NCBI GenBank assembly: GCA_004124875.1
Contig: SCKJ01000001.1
Location: forward strand, 186,001 to 250,000
Reading direction: 5' to 3'
From: Fidelibacterota bacterium
GTDB lineage: Bacteria; Fidelibacterota; Marinisomatia; SCGC-AAA003-L08; TS1B11
Length of the DNA: 64,000 bases
This document shows, piece after piece, positions 14,980 to 27,733 of the stretch (positions within the stretch are counted from its first letter, which is position 1; each line of letters opens with the position of its first letter). Under the pieces are notes generated by a model that searched no databases, was not told the DNA's origin, and worked only from the letters and a program-made list of their open reading frames with translations. A program made the translations under genes and the position numbers.

Positions 14980-17496
14980 CTATGAATCATCAGCTCCTTC
15001 TGCGCTGCCATTGGTGGAGGCTTCTTCGCCCATGCCGTTTTCGACATCCGCATCATCGTCTTCCTCCATCACTCTGGAGATGGACGAGATCTGAGCCTTA
15101 TCATCCAGGCGGATCACTTTTACGCCCTGCGTGGCCCGGCCGGTCGGCCGAATGTCGGCCACGGGAAGTCGAATCATGACGCCGGTATCGGAGATGATCA
15201 TCAGGTCGTCGTTATCGACCACTTCCATGAGGGCTACTAATTTGCCCACGCGCTCGGTTGCTTTGAGGGTAATGATGCCGGAACCGCCGCGACGCTGGAC
15301 CCGGTAGTGGAGCACATCGGTCCGTTTGCCGAAACCTTTATCGGTCACGACCAGTACCGTGCCTCCTTCCCGGCGCACCACAATCATGCCGACGACCCGG
15401 TCTTCATCCCCTTTGAGGCGAATGCCCCTTACGCCGCGCGTTTTGCGACCCATGGGCCGGGCGTCACTTTCGTGGAAGCGGATCGACTTGCCCATACGAG
15501 TACCGAGAATGATGTCGTTCTCGCCATTGGTCACTTTGGCCTCAATGAGTTCGTCGCCTTCTAAAATCTCGATGGCGTATATGCCCCCTTTGCGAGGGTT
15601 GCCATAGGCGGAGAGCGCCGTGCGTTTAACCGTGCCCTTGCGGGTGGCCATGATGATGTAGTGATCATCCGGGAAATCTTTTACCGAGACGAAAGCCTGC
15701 ACCTGCTCGCCCGGCTCCACCCCGATGAGGTTGACCACGGCGCGGCCCTGGGAGAGGCGTCCGGCCTGGGGTATTTCGTGCACCTTCAGCCAGTAACATT
15801 TGCCCTTGTCAGTGAAAAACAGGATGTAGTCGTGTGTGGAGGCGATAAACAGGTGCTCTACAAAATCGTCTTCCTTGGTGGTGGCGCCCTGCATGCCGCG
15901 GCCGCCTCTTCTTTGCCGGCGCCATTGGCTGGAGGCCGAGCGCTTGATATAGCCGTTGTGACTGATGGTAATGACCATGTCTTCTTCGGCGATCATATCC
16001 TCCACGGAGAAATCTCCGGCGGCGGCTATGATTTCCGTGCGGCGATCATCGCCGTAGCGCTCCTTGAGCTCCAGGAGCTCGTCCTTGATGATGGACATCC
16101 GGCGATCTTCATCCGCTAAAATATCTTCGAGGTCGGCGATCAAGGCCGTGACTTCATCGTATTCGGCAACGATCTTGTCGACCTCGAGGGATGTCAGGCG
16201 CTGGAGACGCATCTCCAATATTGCTTTCGCCTGACGATCAGAAAGCTTGAACCGTTTTTTCAATCCCTGATGCGCCGTGGCCGGATCGATCGAGCCTTTG
16301 ATCAATGTGATCACGGCGTCGATATTTTCGAGGGCAATCTTCAACCCTTCCAGGATATGGGCCCGATCCTTGGCTTGGGCCAGATCATACTTGGTGCGCC
16401 TGATGACGACCTGATGCCTGAAGTCGAGGAACAGCTGCAGCATCTGCTTCAGTTTCAGCACTTTCGGCACGCCGCCGACAATCGCCAGCAGAATGACACC
16501 GTAGGTATCCTGCAACTGGGTGTGCTTGTAAAGATTGTTCAGCACGACATCGGGAATGGCGTCGCGTTTGATTTCAACCACCAGGCGAATGCCGTCTTTG
16601 TCCGATTCGTCGCGCAGATCGCTGATGCCGTCGATTTTTTTGGCGCGCACCAGTTCCGCTATGCGTTCGGTAATCAAGGCTTTATTGGTTTGGTAGGGGA
16701 TCTCGGTAATAACGATTTGCTCGCGGCCGTTGCGAATCTCCTCAATCGTTGCCCGAGCCCTGATAATGACTTTGCCCCGGCCCGTGCTGTAGGCAGATCG
16801 AATGCCTTCCGTGCCCATAATGTATCCACCCGTCGGGAAGTCAGGACCGGGGATGAGTTCCAGCAGCTCCTCTACCGTTACCTCCTCACCGTTTCTGCGA
16901 TCAATGAGCAACGTCAGTCCGTTAATCAGCTCGTTCAGATTATGGGGCGGAATTTTCGTGGCCATGCCAACTGCGATGCCGTCTGATCCGTTAGCCAGCA
17001 AGGTGGGCAGCATGGTCGGCAGGACGCTCGGTTCTTGCAGGGTGTCATCGAAGTTAGGAATATAATCGACCGTGTCCTTCTCCAGGTCTTTCAGCAGTTC
17101 GCCCGCGATACGGCTCATGCGCGATTCCGTATATCGCATGGCCGCGGCGCTGTCCCCATCTATAGAGCCAAAATTGCCCTGGCCGTCCACCAGGGGGTAG
17201 CGCAACGACCACGGCTGCGCCATGCGCACCAGCGTATCGTAAATGGATGCGTCGCCGTGGGGGTGGTACTTACCCAGGACGTCACCGACCACCCGGGCGC
17301 ATTTCTTGTAGGGCCGGTTATAGCCCATGCCGAGCTCCATCATGCCGTAGAGCACGCGGCGGTGAACCGGCTTCAGGCCGTCGCGCACATCAGGCAGGGC
17401 CCGGCTGACAATGACCGACATGGAATAGTTGAGATAAGACTCTGAAATCTCATCGACAATTTCTCTCGAAATAATATTGCTTGGATTGATTTCCAT
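14980..17496 (-). CDS. gyrA: DNA gyrase subunit A
   Basis: The 838-residue protein is the breakage-reunion subunit of the A2B2 gyrase that introduces negative supercoils. The catalytic Tyr122 is in AMRYTESRM. The quinolone-resistance region reads [14 protein letters not shown], so position 83 is Ala where E. coli has Ser, while Asp87 is kept. A GyrA-box-like QRRGGRG in the C-terminal domain supports gyrase over topoisomerase IV. The tail is acidic ([11 protein letters not shown]). It lies 53 bp after gyrB on the same strand and ends at a terminator. Confidence 0.97.
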   Translation of the reverse strand: MEINPSNIISREIVDEISESYLNYSMSVIVSRALPDVRDGLKPVHRRVLYGMMELGMGYNRPYKKCARVVGDVLGKYHPHGDASIYDTLVRMAQPWSLRYPLVDGQGNFGSIDGDSAAAMRYTESRMSRIAGELLKDLEKDTVDYIPNFDDTLQEPSVLPTMLPTLLANGSDGIAVGMATKIPPHNLNELINGLTLLIDRRNGEEVTVEELLELIPGPDFPTGGYIMGTEGIRSAYSTGRGKVIIRARATIEEIRNGREQIVITEIPYQTNKALITERIAELVRAKKIDGISDLRDESDKDGIRLVVEIKRDAIPDVVLNNLYKHTQLQDTYGVILLAIVGGVPKVLKLKQMLQLFLDFRHQVVIRRTKYDLAQAKDRAHILEGLKIALENIDAVITLIKGSIDPATAHQGLKKRFKLSDRQAKAILEMRLQRLTSLEVDKIVAEYDEVTALIADLEDILADEDRRMSIIKDELLELKERYGDDRRTEIIAAAGDFSVEDMIAEEDMVITISHNGYIKRSASSQWRRQRRGGRGMQGATTKEDDFVEHLFIASTHDYILFFTDKGKCYWLKVHEIPQAGRLSQGRAVVNLIGVEPGEQVQAFVSVKDFPDDHYIIMATRKGTVKRTALSAYGNPRKGGIYAIEILEGDELIEAKVTNGENDIILGTRMGKSIRFHESDARPMGRKTRGVRGIRLKGDEDRVVGMIVVRREGGTVLVVTDKGFGKRTDVLHYRVQRRGGSGIITLKATERVGKLVALMEVVDNDDLMIISDTGVMIRLPVADIRPTGRATQGVKVIRLDDKAQISSISRVMEEDDDADVENGMGEEASTNGSAEGADDS

Positions 17497-17549
17497 CAGG
17501 TCTTGTTTAGTTCCTTTCAGCGGCCGTTACAAAACGGTTTGACGGCGCC

Positions 17550-19875
<2,326 letters not shown>

Positions 19876-19888
<13 letters not shown>

Positions 19889-20961
19889 AACGTTTCCCTT
19901 GAGCAGTTGATAATTTCAGACGCCGGACGCTGGGCAGCCACTTCCAGCGGACCTTCAATGCGCGTCGTTGTCAGGATGGCCTGGTAATCATCGCTGAGTT
20001 CGCCCAGCAGCAGGGCAGCACGTTGCTCATCAAGGGTGGCGAACAGGTCGTCGAGCAACAGCACCGGCGGATGCCCCAACTTTTCGTGCACGTACCGCGC
20101 TTCAGACAGTTTTAACGTCGCCAGGAGCATCTTCTGCTCCCCGCTGCTGCCAAACGCTCTGGCCGGTCTCCCGCCGATCTCTATCGAAAGCCGGTCGCGA
20201 TGCGGCCCGCAAGTCGTGCGCCCCTGCTGCAGGTCGCGGGCCATGGTCAGCCGCAGTTGGGCCAGGTAGCTTTCCCGGCCGGCATAGACGGGTTCTAAAT
20301 AGAGCATCCGGACCTCAAGATTGAGTGGATAACGCTTCCAAAGCCGAGAGAACATGGCCCCCAACTGTGCGCCAAAAACGGTCCGTAAGCGCCACAATTT
20401 TGCGGCATATTCGGCCAGCGGCTCATTCCAGACCTCCGCGTTCTCCTTTTGCGAATGACTTTGCCGAAGCGCCGCGTTGCGCTGTCGCAGAACGTGACGA
20501 TAGTTTACCAGGGCGTCAAGATAAGTGCGGTCGGTCGTCCCCAGGACCCGGTCCATGAATGCCCGGCGCTCGCTGTCAGGCCCCCGGATGAGGGCAATAT
20601 CTTCCGGTACCAGCGACACGACCGGCAGGCGGCCCAGTATATCCCGGAAACTTTTTTCGCGGGCGCCACCTAAAAGGAACCGGCGCGAACCATCCAGCAA
20701 CCCGTTGGTTTCGATCTCGAAGATATTATCACCACGTTTTACTTTTGCCCGGGCCTGGTATGATTCCGTGCTCTCGCGGACAAGTTCGCCATAGCGCGTC
20801 GTCCGGAAGCTACGGGTCAGCGCCAGTAAGTGGATCGCTTCGAGAACCGTCGTTTTGCCGCTACCGTTCTCGCCGACCAACAGGGTCATTCCGGGGGCAA
20901 ATTTGAACTCGCGTTCCTCAAACGCGCGAAAATTTTTCAGGTGCAGATCCATTAAGTGCAT
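19876..20961 (-). CDS. recF: DNA replication and repair protein RecF
   Basis: The 361-residue SMC-like ATPase loads RecA at gapped DNA with RecO and RecR. Walker A is GENGSGKTTVLEA near residue 31. The signature motif is AFGSSGEQKMLLATLKLSE near 268, and Walker B is PPVLLLDDLFATLDEQR near 298. The fourth codon is also ATG (MDLHLKNFRAF), which matches the usual RecF start; neither ATG has a strong ribosome site. It lies 59 bp after dnaN. Confidence 0.96.
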
Positions 20962-21020
20962 GAGTCAATTGCCCCGCTGGATAACAGCCGGATTGGATAT
21001 TGAACTTTGGGCCACGGCTA

Positions 21021-22136
21021 TCAATCGCTGAGGCGAATCGGCATCAGCAGCATGGTGATCTCTTCACCAGGCGCTTGCTCATTGGGATGGAAGAGGGCGG
21101 CGGAGACACTGGACTTAAAGTCAGCTTTAATCGTGTCCCCATCGAGATGGGAAATGACGTCGCGCAGATAGTGAGCGTTGTAGCCCAGCACCAGTTCCTC
21201 TCCCTCATAGTCCGCCGCCACCTTTTCGTTTGCGGCAGAGACCGTCTCGGCATCTTCCGTGGCCAATGTGATGGCGCCAGGGTTGAGCGTCAGGCTGAGC
21301 TGGTGGGTCGTCCGGTTCGAGAAGATGGAGACGCGCTTGACGGCGGCCAGCAGGTCATCCCTTTTTACAGAAAGAATTTTGTCGTTGTCCTGGGGGAAAA
21401 CGCTCTCATAGTCCGGGAAGCGTTCCTCAATGATGCGCGTGAAAAGTTCGGTATTGCCACTGTGTACCATAATATGGTTGTCACCGATGTTGAACGTGAC
21501 CACCTCCACGTCTTCCAGATAGCCGCTGAGAATATTGAGAAACTTGACCGGCACGATGTTGTCGCCCAAGTATTCTCCCGGCAGTTTCTCGTTCCAAATA
21601 AAGCGAACCAGGCGGTGGCTATCGGTGGCCACGGCCGTGAATTTGTCTTCCGAAAATCGAAACAGGACGCCCATCAATGATGGTTTAATATCGTCCCTGC
21701 TGACTGCAAATGATGTTTTATCAATGACCCGGCGGAGCAAAGGACCTGATATTTCTACCGACTGTTTACGGTTCACTTCCGGCAGAGACGGAAACTCGGA
21801 AACGGGTTTACCCATAATGGAATAAGATCCAAACGGGGTGGATAATTGCACTTTCTGTCCGCTTGACACTTCAAACTCCAGGTCAACATCGGGCAGTTCA
21901 CTCGTTATTTCCAGCAATGTCCGGTGAGGTACCGCCAGTTCTCCTTCGGTACTGATAGTTGCCTCAATATTAATAATTTGTGAAATTTCCAGATCGGTGG
22001 CCCGTAAGGCCAAAGAATTACCTTTGGCTGAAAGATGAACGGAACTGAGAATCGGTAACGTAGATCGAGTGGGCGTTACTTTCCCCAGCTGTTGCAGGGC
22101 AGATTGCAGAACCATTTTGTTTACTGTGAATTTCAT
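21021..22136 (-). CDS. dnaN: DNA polymerase III beta clamp
   Basis: The 371-residue sliding clamp has three repeated clamp folds and the expected length. Recognisable segments are MKFTVNKMVLQSALQQ at the start, LPILSSVHLSA near 27, ATDSHRLVRF near 176 and a C-terminal ITMLLMPIRL. The clamp forms a dimer ring and tethers polymerase and repair proteins. It is the first gene after the DnaA-box region, which suggests that its promoter lies within or next to the origin. Confidence 0.97.
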   Translation of the reverse strand: MKFTVNKMVLQSALQQLGKVTPTRSTLPILSSVHLSAKGNSLALRATDLEISQIINIEATISTEGELAVPHRTLLEITSELPDVDLEFEVSSGQKVQLSTPFGSYSIMGKPVSEFPSLPEVNRKQSVEISGPLLRRVIDKTSFAVSRDDIKPSLMGVLFRFSEDKFTAVATDSHRLVRFIWNEKLPGEYLGDNIVPVKFLNILSGYLEDVEVVTFNIGDNHIMVHSGNTELFTRIIEERFPDYESVFPQDNDKILSVKRDDLLAAVKRVSIFSNRTTHQLSLTLNPGAITLATEDAETVSAANEKVAADYEGEELVLGYNAHYLRDVISHLDGDTIKADFKSSVSAALFHPNEQAPGEEITMLLMPIRLSD

Positions 22137-22549
22137 ATTATCACGGCCATTTATAGGTTTATAAGAGCAGACAAAAAGGATCTATTTTCCGGGAAAAACA
22201 TCACGCCGGATATTACCTCTCCCGGCCATTTCCTTCAAAGTAATTTGTGTATGTAATAAGACACTTTTCACGTCGGAAAAATCGGCTGTGGAAAAGTGAC
22301 TTATTGTTCATTTGCTAATAATCTTGTAAAAGTATATTTATTATATATGCTGTGGATAATGTGGATAACCAAAGCGCCATTAATAAAAATCCGAGGACGG
22401 CGGTTGAAGAAAGTGGCAGTTAAGGACTGTGGATAAAACGTGAGCAACGGAAATAAGGGAGTTTTTAGTTCATGTAATGAGCGTCAGGTTTCAAAGAGGA
22501 GAACAATTTAAGATCATCCATATTTACAGAGTTGGGGTCGTGGATAAGT
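22137..22549. other. Candidate chromosomal origin (oriC): AT-rich tract plus DnaA boxes
   Basis: This 413-bp gap holds no gene. Three perfect DnaA boxes in the TGTGGATAA orientation lie at 22351-22359, 22360-22368 (directly abutting) and 22428-22436. Near-matches occur at 22287-22295 (TGTGGAAAA) and 22539-22547 (CGTGGATAA). A further perfect box is inside the next gene at 22644-22652. An AT-rich tract at about 22311-22350 just left of the paired boxes could be the DNA-unwinding element. All boxes point the same way. The dnaN promoter should also be here. Origin function is inferred. Confidence 0.75.
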
Positions 22550-23839
22550 CTATAAAATTTTAATAAACAGTTGCTTACGTGCCATAATCAGCCAGGAATT
22601 AAGGTATTGAGCCTGTTTTTGTTGCAAGGCAAGGCTCTCAATCTGTGGATAATATCCCTCCAGATTGGCGGGCCCCCCCTCCTTGATATCGTGTATTTTT
22701 AAAATGTGAAAACCGTCGGAGGTTTCAAAGGGGGGCGTTATGTCGCCCGGCTTGGCGCCAAAAAGAGCGGACCGATACGCCTCGGATGGCAACTGACCCA
22801 ATTCGACCCAACCCACGTAGGGTGACGCCGCCTCTCCCTCGCGGCCGCTGGAAGCAGCAAGGCCGGTGGCCAGGGAATCGAACAATGCCGGCTCTTCTTG
22901 TAAAATAAAGTAGAGCTCACGGACCTGATCCAAAGCCAGCTGGCGGTCTTGAGCAGACGGTTTGGCGGTGATAAGAATGTGCCTGACGTTTATTTTTTCC
23001 CCTTGTTTATCAATCGCCTGAATGATGTGGTACCCAAATTTCGACCTCACCACATCACTTATCTCATCCGGTCCGAGATTGAATGCGGCCCTCTCAAACG
23101 CAGGAACCAGCTCGCTTCGGAGGACAAGGCCCAACTCGCCTCCGCGGGCAGCGGAACCGGGATCTTCGGAGTAGGAACTGGCCAAAATTGAAAAATCCGC
23201 ACCGCCTGACAGTTGGGCGCGCAGATCGTTAATGGTCACCAGGGCCGATGCACGAGACTCCGGGCCGGGTTCGATGATCAAGGCCAATTGGCTGATTTCG
23301 GCGCGCGTTTGAATGGCCGGTAAACTATCTTTATAAGCCTCGAAGAAAGCCCTTACTTCAGGCCGGGAGATGGTCACGGGCTTGATTTTTTCGGCGCGGA
23401 ATTTTTCGGCTATGAGTTGGTCGCGAATCGTATCCCATTTCTCGCGGCGGAAATCCCGTACCGTTTGGCCCACGGCGGTGAAAAAGTTTTCCTCGGTGCC
23501 CACTTGCGCCATGATCTGGTCCATCTGCTGATCCAGGGCCTGGTCTACTTGCTCCGGATCAATGTCATCAAGCGAGTCTATTTTTGCCTGCGCGACAAGG
23601 ATGTACTGGGTAATGATTGATTCCAGAGCTTGCGATTGAAATAACTCCAAAGCTCCTGGCTGCTGCAACAAGTTAACGCGATTCTGGATCGCCGCCATAT
23701 TGGCCAGCTGCAGAATATCACTTTTGAGAATGATGCGTTCACCCACAATGGCGGCAACACCGTCAATGACCTGCTGCCCGGGCAGGGATGCCGCGAACGC
23801 CATAAACAGGGTCAGGACTTTAGTCAGTAATGAATTCAA
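22550..23839 (-). CDS. SurA-like periplasmic peptidylprolyl isomerase
   Basis: The 429-residue exported chaperone has a signal peptide (LTKVLTLFMAFAASLPG), a SurA N-terminal helical domain starting QVIDGVAAIVGERIILKSDI, and two parvulin-type domains (about residues 175-275 and 280-390). The first has FSILASSYSEDPGSAARGGELG and FGYHIIQ; the second has VRHILITAKPS and DGFHILKI. It probably escorts outer-membrane proteins through the periplasm. It overlaps the upstream PpiC-like lipoprotein gene by 20 bp, which implies coupled synthesis of two folding factors. Confidence 0.88.
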   Translation of the reverse strand: MNSLLTKVLTLFMAFAASLPGQQVIDGVAAIVGERIILKSDILQLANMAAIQNRVNLLQQPGALELFQSQALESIITQYILVAQAKIDSLDDIDPEQVDQALDQQMDQIMAQVGTEENFFTAVGQTVRDFRREKWDTIRDQLIAEKFRAEKIKPVTISRPEVRAFFEAYKDSLPAIQTRAEISQLALIIEPGPESRASALVTINDLRAQLSGGADFSILASSYSEDPGSAARGGELGLVLRSELVPAFERAAFNLGPDEISDVVRSKFGYHIIQAIDKQGEKINVRHILITAKPSAQDRQLALDQVRELYFILQEEPALFDSLATGLAASSGREGEAASPYVGWVELGQLPSEAYRSALFGAKPGDITPPFETSDGFHILKIHDIKEGGPANLEGYYPQIESLALQQKQAQYLNSWLIMARKQLFIKIL

Positions 23840-24605
23840 AGTCGGTTTCCTCTCTTAAACTGTCCATAACGGCGGATTCGACCGTCGGCCATAATCGCAG
23901 CATCAGGCTACGAAAGATCTTCTCTTTTACCCACACAAACGGAATTTGATCCCCGGCATTCAAGCGCTGCTGAACAAAGATAAGATGGAAACCAAATTCG
24001 GAGACGATGGGTCCGATCACGCGCTGCAAGGGAGCGGAAAAAATTGGCTGCTCCAGCTGCGGATGCAGGCGGCCGGCCACAACCCACTTTTCATCCAGGT
24101 TATACCCTCGCCATAGCGTGTCTTCAGAGCTGCTGACTTGCGAAAGTTGGCGCCGGGCATCATCTGCATCGGACCGCTTAAAAAAACCGATGTGCACGAT
24201 ATGAGCCGAGGCGGCCGGCGCAACGAACTGATCAGGATTCCGCCGGTAATGGTCAAGGATGAGACTGTCCGAGACGTGAATTCTGGACCGCACCAACGAA
24301 TCGAGAAACGCGCGAGCCTGTAGGCGCAGGGCAAATTTTTCAGCAGCATTACGAAAGGGATATGACGGTCCCCTGGCACGGCTTGCGTGATAGAGCAGGA
24401 CCTGGTTATCCACCCAGTTTTCTACCGCTTCGGTCGTCTCCAATTCGTCATGGTAACTGAGTTCGGCGAGCGATAGCCATTCGTTTTCCACCACGGCGGC
24501 CGCATCATCAGGGCGACCGGAACCACACCCGGTGAGTGATATTGCAAGGAGGTGAGCAAAGAATAGGTAGCGCCCCAAAACAGACATGGAGGAATTTAAT
24601 CCCAT
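23820..24605 (-). CDS. PpiC-like peptidylprolyl isomerase lipoprotein
   Basis: The 261-residue protein has a lipoprotein signal ending in LTGC near residue 27 and a parvulin-like region with HIVHIGFFKRSDADDARRQL and FGFHLIFVQQR. It is probably a membrane-anchored periplasmic folding factor. The first ATG (24605) follows the mfd stop almost directly; a second at 24587 would give a more typical signal length. Neither has a clear ribosome site, so coupling to mfd translation is likely. Confidence 0.78.
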   Translation of the reverse strand: MGLNSSMSVLGRYLFFAHLLAISLTGCGSGRPDDAAAVVENEWLSLAELSYHDELETTEAVENWVDNQVLLYHASRARGPSYPFRNAAEKFALRLQARAFLDSLVRSRIHVSDSLILDHYRRNPDQFVAPAASAHIVHIGFFKRSDADDARRQLSQVSSSEDTLWRGYNLDEKWVVAGRLHPQLEQPIFSAPLQRVIGPIVSEFGFHLIFVQQRLNAGDQIPFVWVKEKIFRSLMLRLWPTVESAVMDSLREETDFEFITD

Positions 24606-24607
24606 TT

Positions 24608-27600
24608 TCAGCCGGCAAGGGCCTCCAGCAGCTCGAGGGTCAGTGAGCGCCGGCCGGTCTGTTCAGCGGTGACGTGCAACTGCAGATCGCCCTGCTTCAT
24701 GTTGCTGAAACGGTACTCGATCGATTTCGGTTCCAAGGCCTGCTTAATGGTTTCCAGAAGCCGCTCGGGCCGGGCCGGGCGGGCCAATACCATGCTGAAA
24801 CCTGCATCAACAGACTTAATGGAACGCACGCGGGCACGCATGCAGCGAACACGCAGCGCGGCCTCAGCCAGAAGCGCGATAAAAGGCTCTGGCAGCGGAC
24901 CGAATCGGTCGCGCATTTCATGGCTGAAGGCCTCCACCTCGGCCAAAGATTCAAAGGCGGCCATGCGCCTGAAGAGGTTGAGTCTTAAATGGGGATCAGA
25001 GACATAATCTTGCGGAAGGGATGCGCCCGGCTCAAACTTTACGGTGACATCCTCTGAGTTCAGGTGTGGCTCAAAATGGCCCGTCTTGGCCGCCCGTTCG
25101 GCCAGGATTCCGCGAATAATCCGGCTATAGAGGTCGAGTCCAACAGCGGCAACATGTCCGCTCTGCGCCATGCCGAAAATATTTCCAACGCCCCGTATTT
25201 CAAGGTCTTTCAGGGCAATGGCGTAACCCGATCCCAAGGCGCTGTAGCGCTCGATGGTTTTCAGCCGCCTCAGGGCATCGACCGTCAATTTTGGGCGGCG
25301 GTGGATAAGCAACACGGCATAACCCTGGCGGCTGGAACGCCCGACACGCCCGCGAATCTGGTAAATCTGTGCCAGGCCGAAGCGATGTGCGTTGTTGATC
25401 AGCACCGTATTGACATTGGGCAGATCGATACCCGACTCAATGATGGATGTGCAGATAAGCACCTGATATTTCCGCTCGCCAAAATCGAGCATGGTGCGCT
25501 CGAGTCTTTTACCCTCCATCTGTCCGTGCGCCACAGCCATGGAAACCTCAGGCAGGAGATCGCGAAGTTCGGCCGCCAGGCGTTGAATCGACCGCACTTC
25601 GTTATGCACAAAATAGACCTGGCCGCCGCGGCCCAGCTCCCGGTTGATCGCTTCGACAATCAGCGTATTATCGTAGTAGGCAATGGAAGTCATGATAGGC
25701 ACCCGCTCAAGTGGGGGCGTGTCAAGGCGGGATATATCACGGATACCGGCAAGTGAAAAGTGCAGCGTTCGGGGAATCGGGGTGGCGGTGAGGCTTAAGA
25801 CATCCAGTCCGCGCTTTAGCTCCTTAACGCGCTCTTTTTGACTGACCCCGAAGCGGTGTTCCTCATCAACAATCAGGAGCGTCAGGTTTTTAAAGTGTAC
25901 ATCCTTGGACAGCAAACGATGGGTGCCGATCAACAAATCAATCTGGCCGTGCTCAAGGCGACGCAAGACGTCGCGCTGCTGTTTCGGGGAGACAAAACGG
26001 GAGAGGAGCCCCACATTGACCGCAAAGGGTTCGAGCCGCCCTTTAAAGGAGAGCAGATGCTGGTTGGCGAGAATCGTGGTAGGCGCCATAAGCGCCACCT
26101 GCCCACCGCCGCGGATAGCTTTGAACGCCGCGCGCAGGGCCACTTCCGTTTTCCCAAAGCCCACATCGCCGCACAAGAGGCGATCCATAGGGCGGGTAGA
26201 TTCCATGTCGGCATTAATGTCGACCATTGCCTGTAGTTGGTCCGGGGTTTCCGCGTACGGGAAAGTGGCCTCCAGGTCGGCCTGCAGCTGGTCGTCAGCC
26301 GGATGCGCCACGCCAACGGCTTCCATACGATCAGCATAGTGAGCGGCGAGACTGTCGACAATTTCCTCAGCTGACCGCCGAGTTTGCCGGCGGATCCGCT
26401 CCCAGCGCTTGGAGTCGAGAGAGTCGACGGTCACATCCACGCCATCTTTAACATGGTAAGGCTGGACCAGGTTTATTTTGTCGGTTGACACATAGATCCT
26501 GCCGCTGCCGGCATACTCCAGGACCAGACATTCCTGACTCTCTCCGCCGATATCAAGAAAGGTCATGCCGGCATAGCGACCGACGCCGTGATTGACATGC
26601 ACCAGGGGGTCGCCGGGCTCCAACGATTCCACATGCTGGCGAATTTTGGCAGCCGAAGGGGCCGCCCCAGCCCAGCTCTGCGGCCGGTAACGCTGGTGGA
26701 CATTCCTGGGAGCGACCACAAACAAGCCCAGCGGCACGGAGGCAAAGCCCACCGGGAGTGATGCCCCCAGCCCCTGTAGCGGCACTCCGGGCAGGCGGGC
26801 AGCCGCCTGCTTGAGGTCTTCGGGCCGCTCGGTGGCATACCAGGCATCCTTGAGAGAGGTCTCCGCTTTAAAAAGGGACCACCGGGCCGCGATAGTCTCA
26901 ACCGGCGTATCTGCCTCAAAGATTTCAACTTCAAGATTAAGCTCTTTTGTGAGGGCAGACGAACCGGACGCCGATAGTTCGGCAGCGCCATCAGCCTTCA
27001 TTTGCAGCATCAGGCAACCGCCACCATACAAATCCAAAACGGGCTTTCGGGGCGCCTCAATCTCCTGGGCCGGCAGCAGCTGTGCAGACATAATTTTCCC
27101 GGCCGAAATTTGCGAGTGGATATCAAACTCCCGCAGCGTCTGCAGCTCGTCGCCGAAATAGTCAAGACGCAAGGGCGCCGGTCGGTTGACAGGAAACAGG
27201 TCTATAATACCCCCCCGCACGGCAAAGTTGCCGGGCTCGGTGACCAGAGAAGCAGGCTCGTATCCGGTGCGCTCCAGCCACTCCAGCAGTTCGGAATAGA
27301 GCCCCATGCCCGGTGCCAGGGCAAACATTTCCTTGCGCATGGCAGTCCCCTCCGGCAGTCCATCGATCATCGTCCGTTCGGCCACCACCAGCGTCTGTGG
27401 CAGACGACCGGCGGCGAGCCGGCCCCAAGCCCCTTTGCGCCGCATTTCGAGCGGCGATGAAAAGCCGGGCGGCGCCCCATCATCAGGCCCCTTTTCAGCG
27501 GGACAATAGAGCACTTCGCCGTCGGGGATATAACCGGCGACAGCGGATAGATAAGTCAGCCCCGCGCCATCATCAGGCACGACCACCAGCAGGGGGTGGC

Positions 27601-27733
27601 CGGTCGACCGCCGCAGAGCTTCGCCGATCAGCGGGATAACCGAGGGTGGAGCCCCGCTCAGCCGCCCGCCGCGGGCCACGCCGAGGTGTTCCAGCGCATC
27701 AGAGAGGCGCCGGAAGAACCGGTCGGGGCTCAT
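24608..27733 (-). CDS. mfd: Transcription-repair coupling factor
   Basis: The 1041-residue ATPase removes stalled RNA polymerase from DNA and recruits UvrA. The N-terminal UvrB-like module lacks helicase motifs, as expected. The CarD-like RNA-polymerase-interaction domain begins LEPGDPLVHVNHGVGRYAGM near residue 375. The translocase motifs are LLCGDVGFGKTEVALRAA (Walker A), LLIVDEEHRFGVSQKE (DEEH box), LSLTATPIPRTLHFSL and GRVGRSSRQGYAVLL. The TRCF C-terminal domain closes the protein. It is about 100 residues shorter than E. coli Mfd. It overlaps mnmG by 4 bp. Confidence 0.96.
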   Translation of the reverse strand: MSPDRFFRRLSDALEHLGVARGGRLSGAPPSVIPLIGEALRRSTGHPLLVVVPDDGAGLTYLSAVAGYIPDGEVLYCPAEKGPDDGAPPGFSSPLEMRRKGAWGRLAAGRLPQTLVVAERTMIDGLPEGTAMRKEMFALAPGMGLYSELLEWLERTGYEPASLVTEPGNFAVRGGIIDLFPVNRPAPLRLDYFGDELQTLREFDIHSQISAGKIMSAQLLPAQEIEAPRKPVLDLYGGGCLMLQMKADGAAELSASGSSALTKELNLEVEIFEADTPVETIAARWSLFKAETSLKDAWYATERPEDLKQAAARLPGVPLQGLGASLPVGFASVPLGLFVVAPRNVHQRYRPQSWAGAAPSAAKIRQHVESLEPGDPLVHVNHGVGRYAGMTFLDIGGESQECLVLEYAGSGRIYVSTDKINLVQPYHVKDGVDVTVDSLDSKRWERIRRQTRRSAEEIVDSLAAHYADRMEAVGVAHPADDQLQADLEATFPYAETPDQLQAMVDINADMESTRPMDRLLCGDVGFGKTEVALRAAFKAIRGGGQVALMAPTTILANQHLLSFKGRLEPFAVNVGLLSRFVSPKQQRDVLRRLEHGQIDLLIGTHRLLSKDVHFKNLTLLIVDEEHRFGVSQKERVKELKRGLDVLSLTATPIPRTLHFSLAGIRDISRLDTPPLERVPIMTSIAYYDNTLIVEAINRELGRGGQVYFVHNEVRSIQRLAAELRDLLPEVSMAVAHGQMEGKRLERTMLDFGERKYQVLICTSIIESGIDLPNVNTVLINNAHRFGLAQIYQIRGRVGRSSRQGYAVLLIHRRPKLTVDALRRLKTIERYSALGSGYAIALKDLEIRGVGNIFGMAQSGHVAAVGLDLYSRIIRGILAERAAKTGHFEPHLNSEDVTVKFEPGASLPQDYVSDPHLRLNLFRRMAAFESLAEVEAFSHEMRDRFGPLPEPFIALLAEAALRVRCMRARVRSIKSVDAGFSMVLARPARPERLLETIKQALEPKSIEYRFSNMKQGDLQLHVTAEQTGRRSLTLELLEALAG

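Noticed and set aside
24406..24414. DnaA box (TTATCCACC) in the PpiC-like gene
   Set aside because: One mismatch and isolated within coding sequence; not counted as part of the origin.
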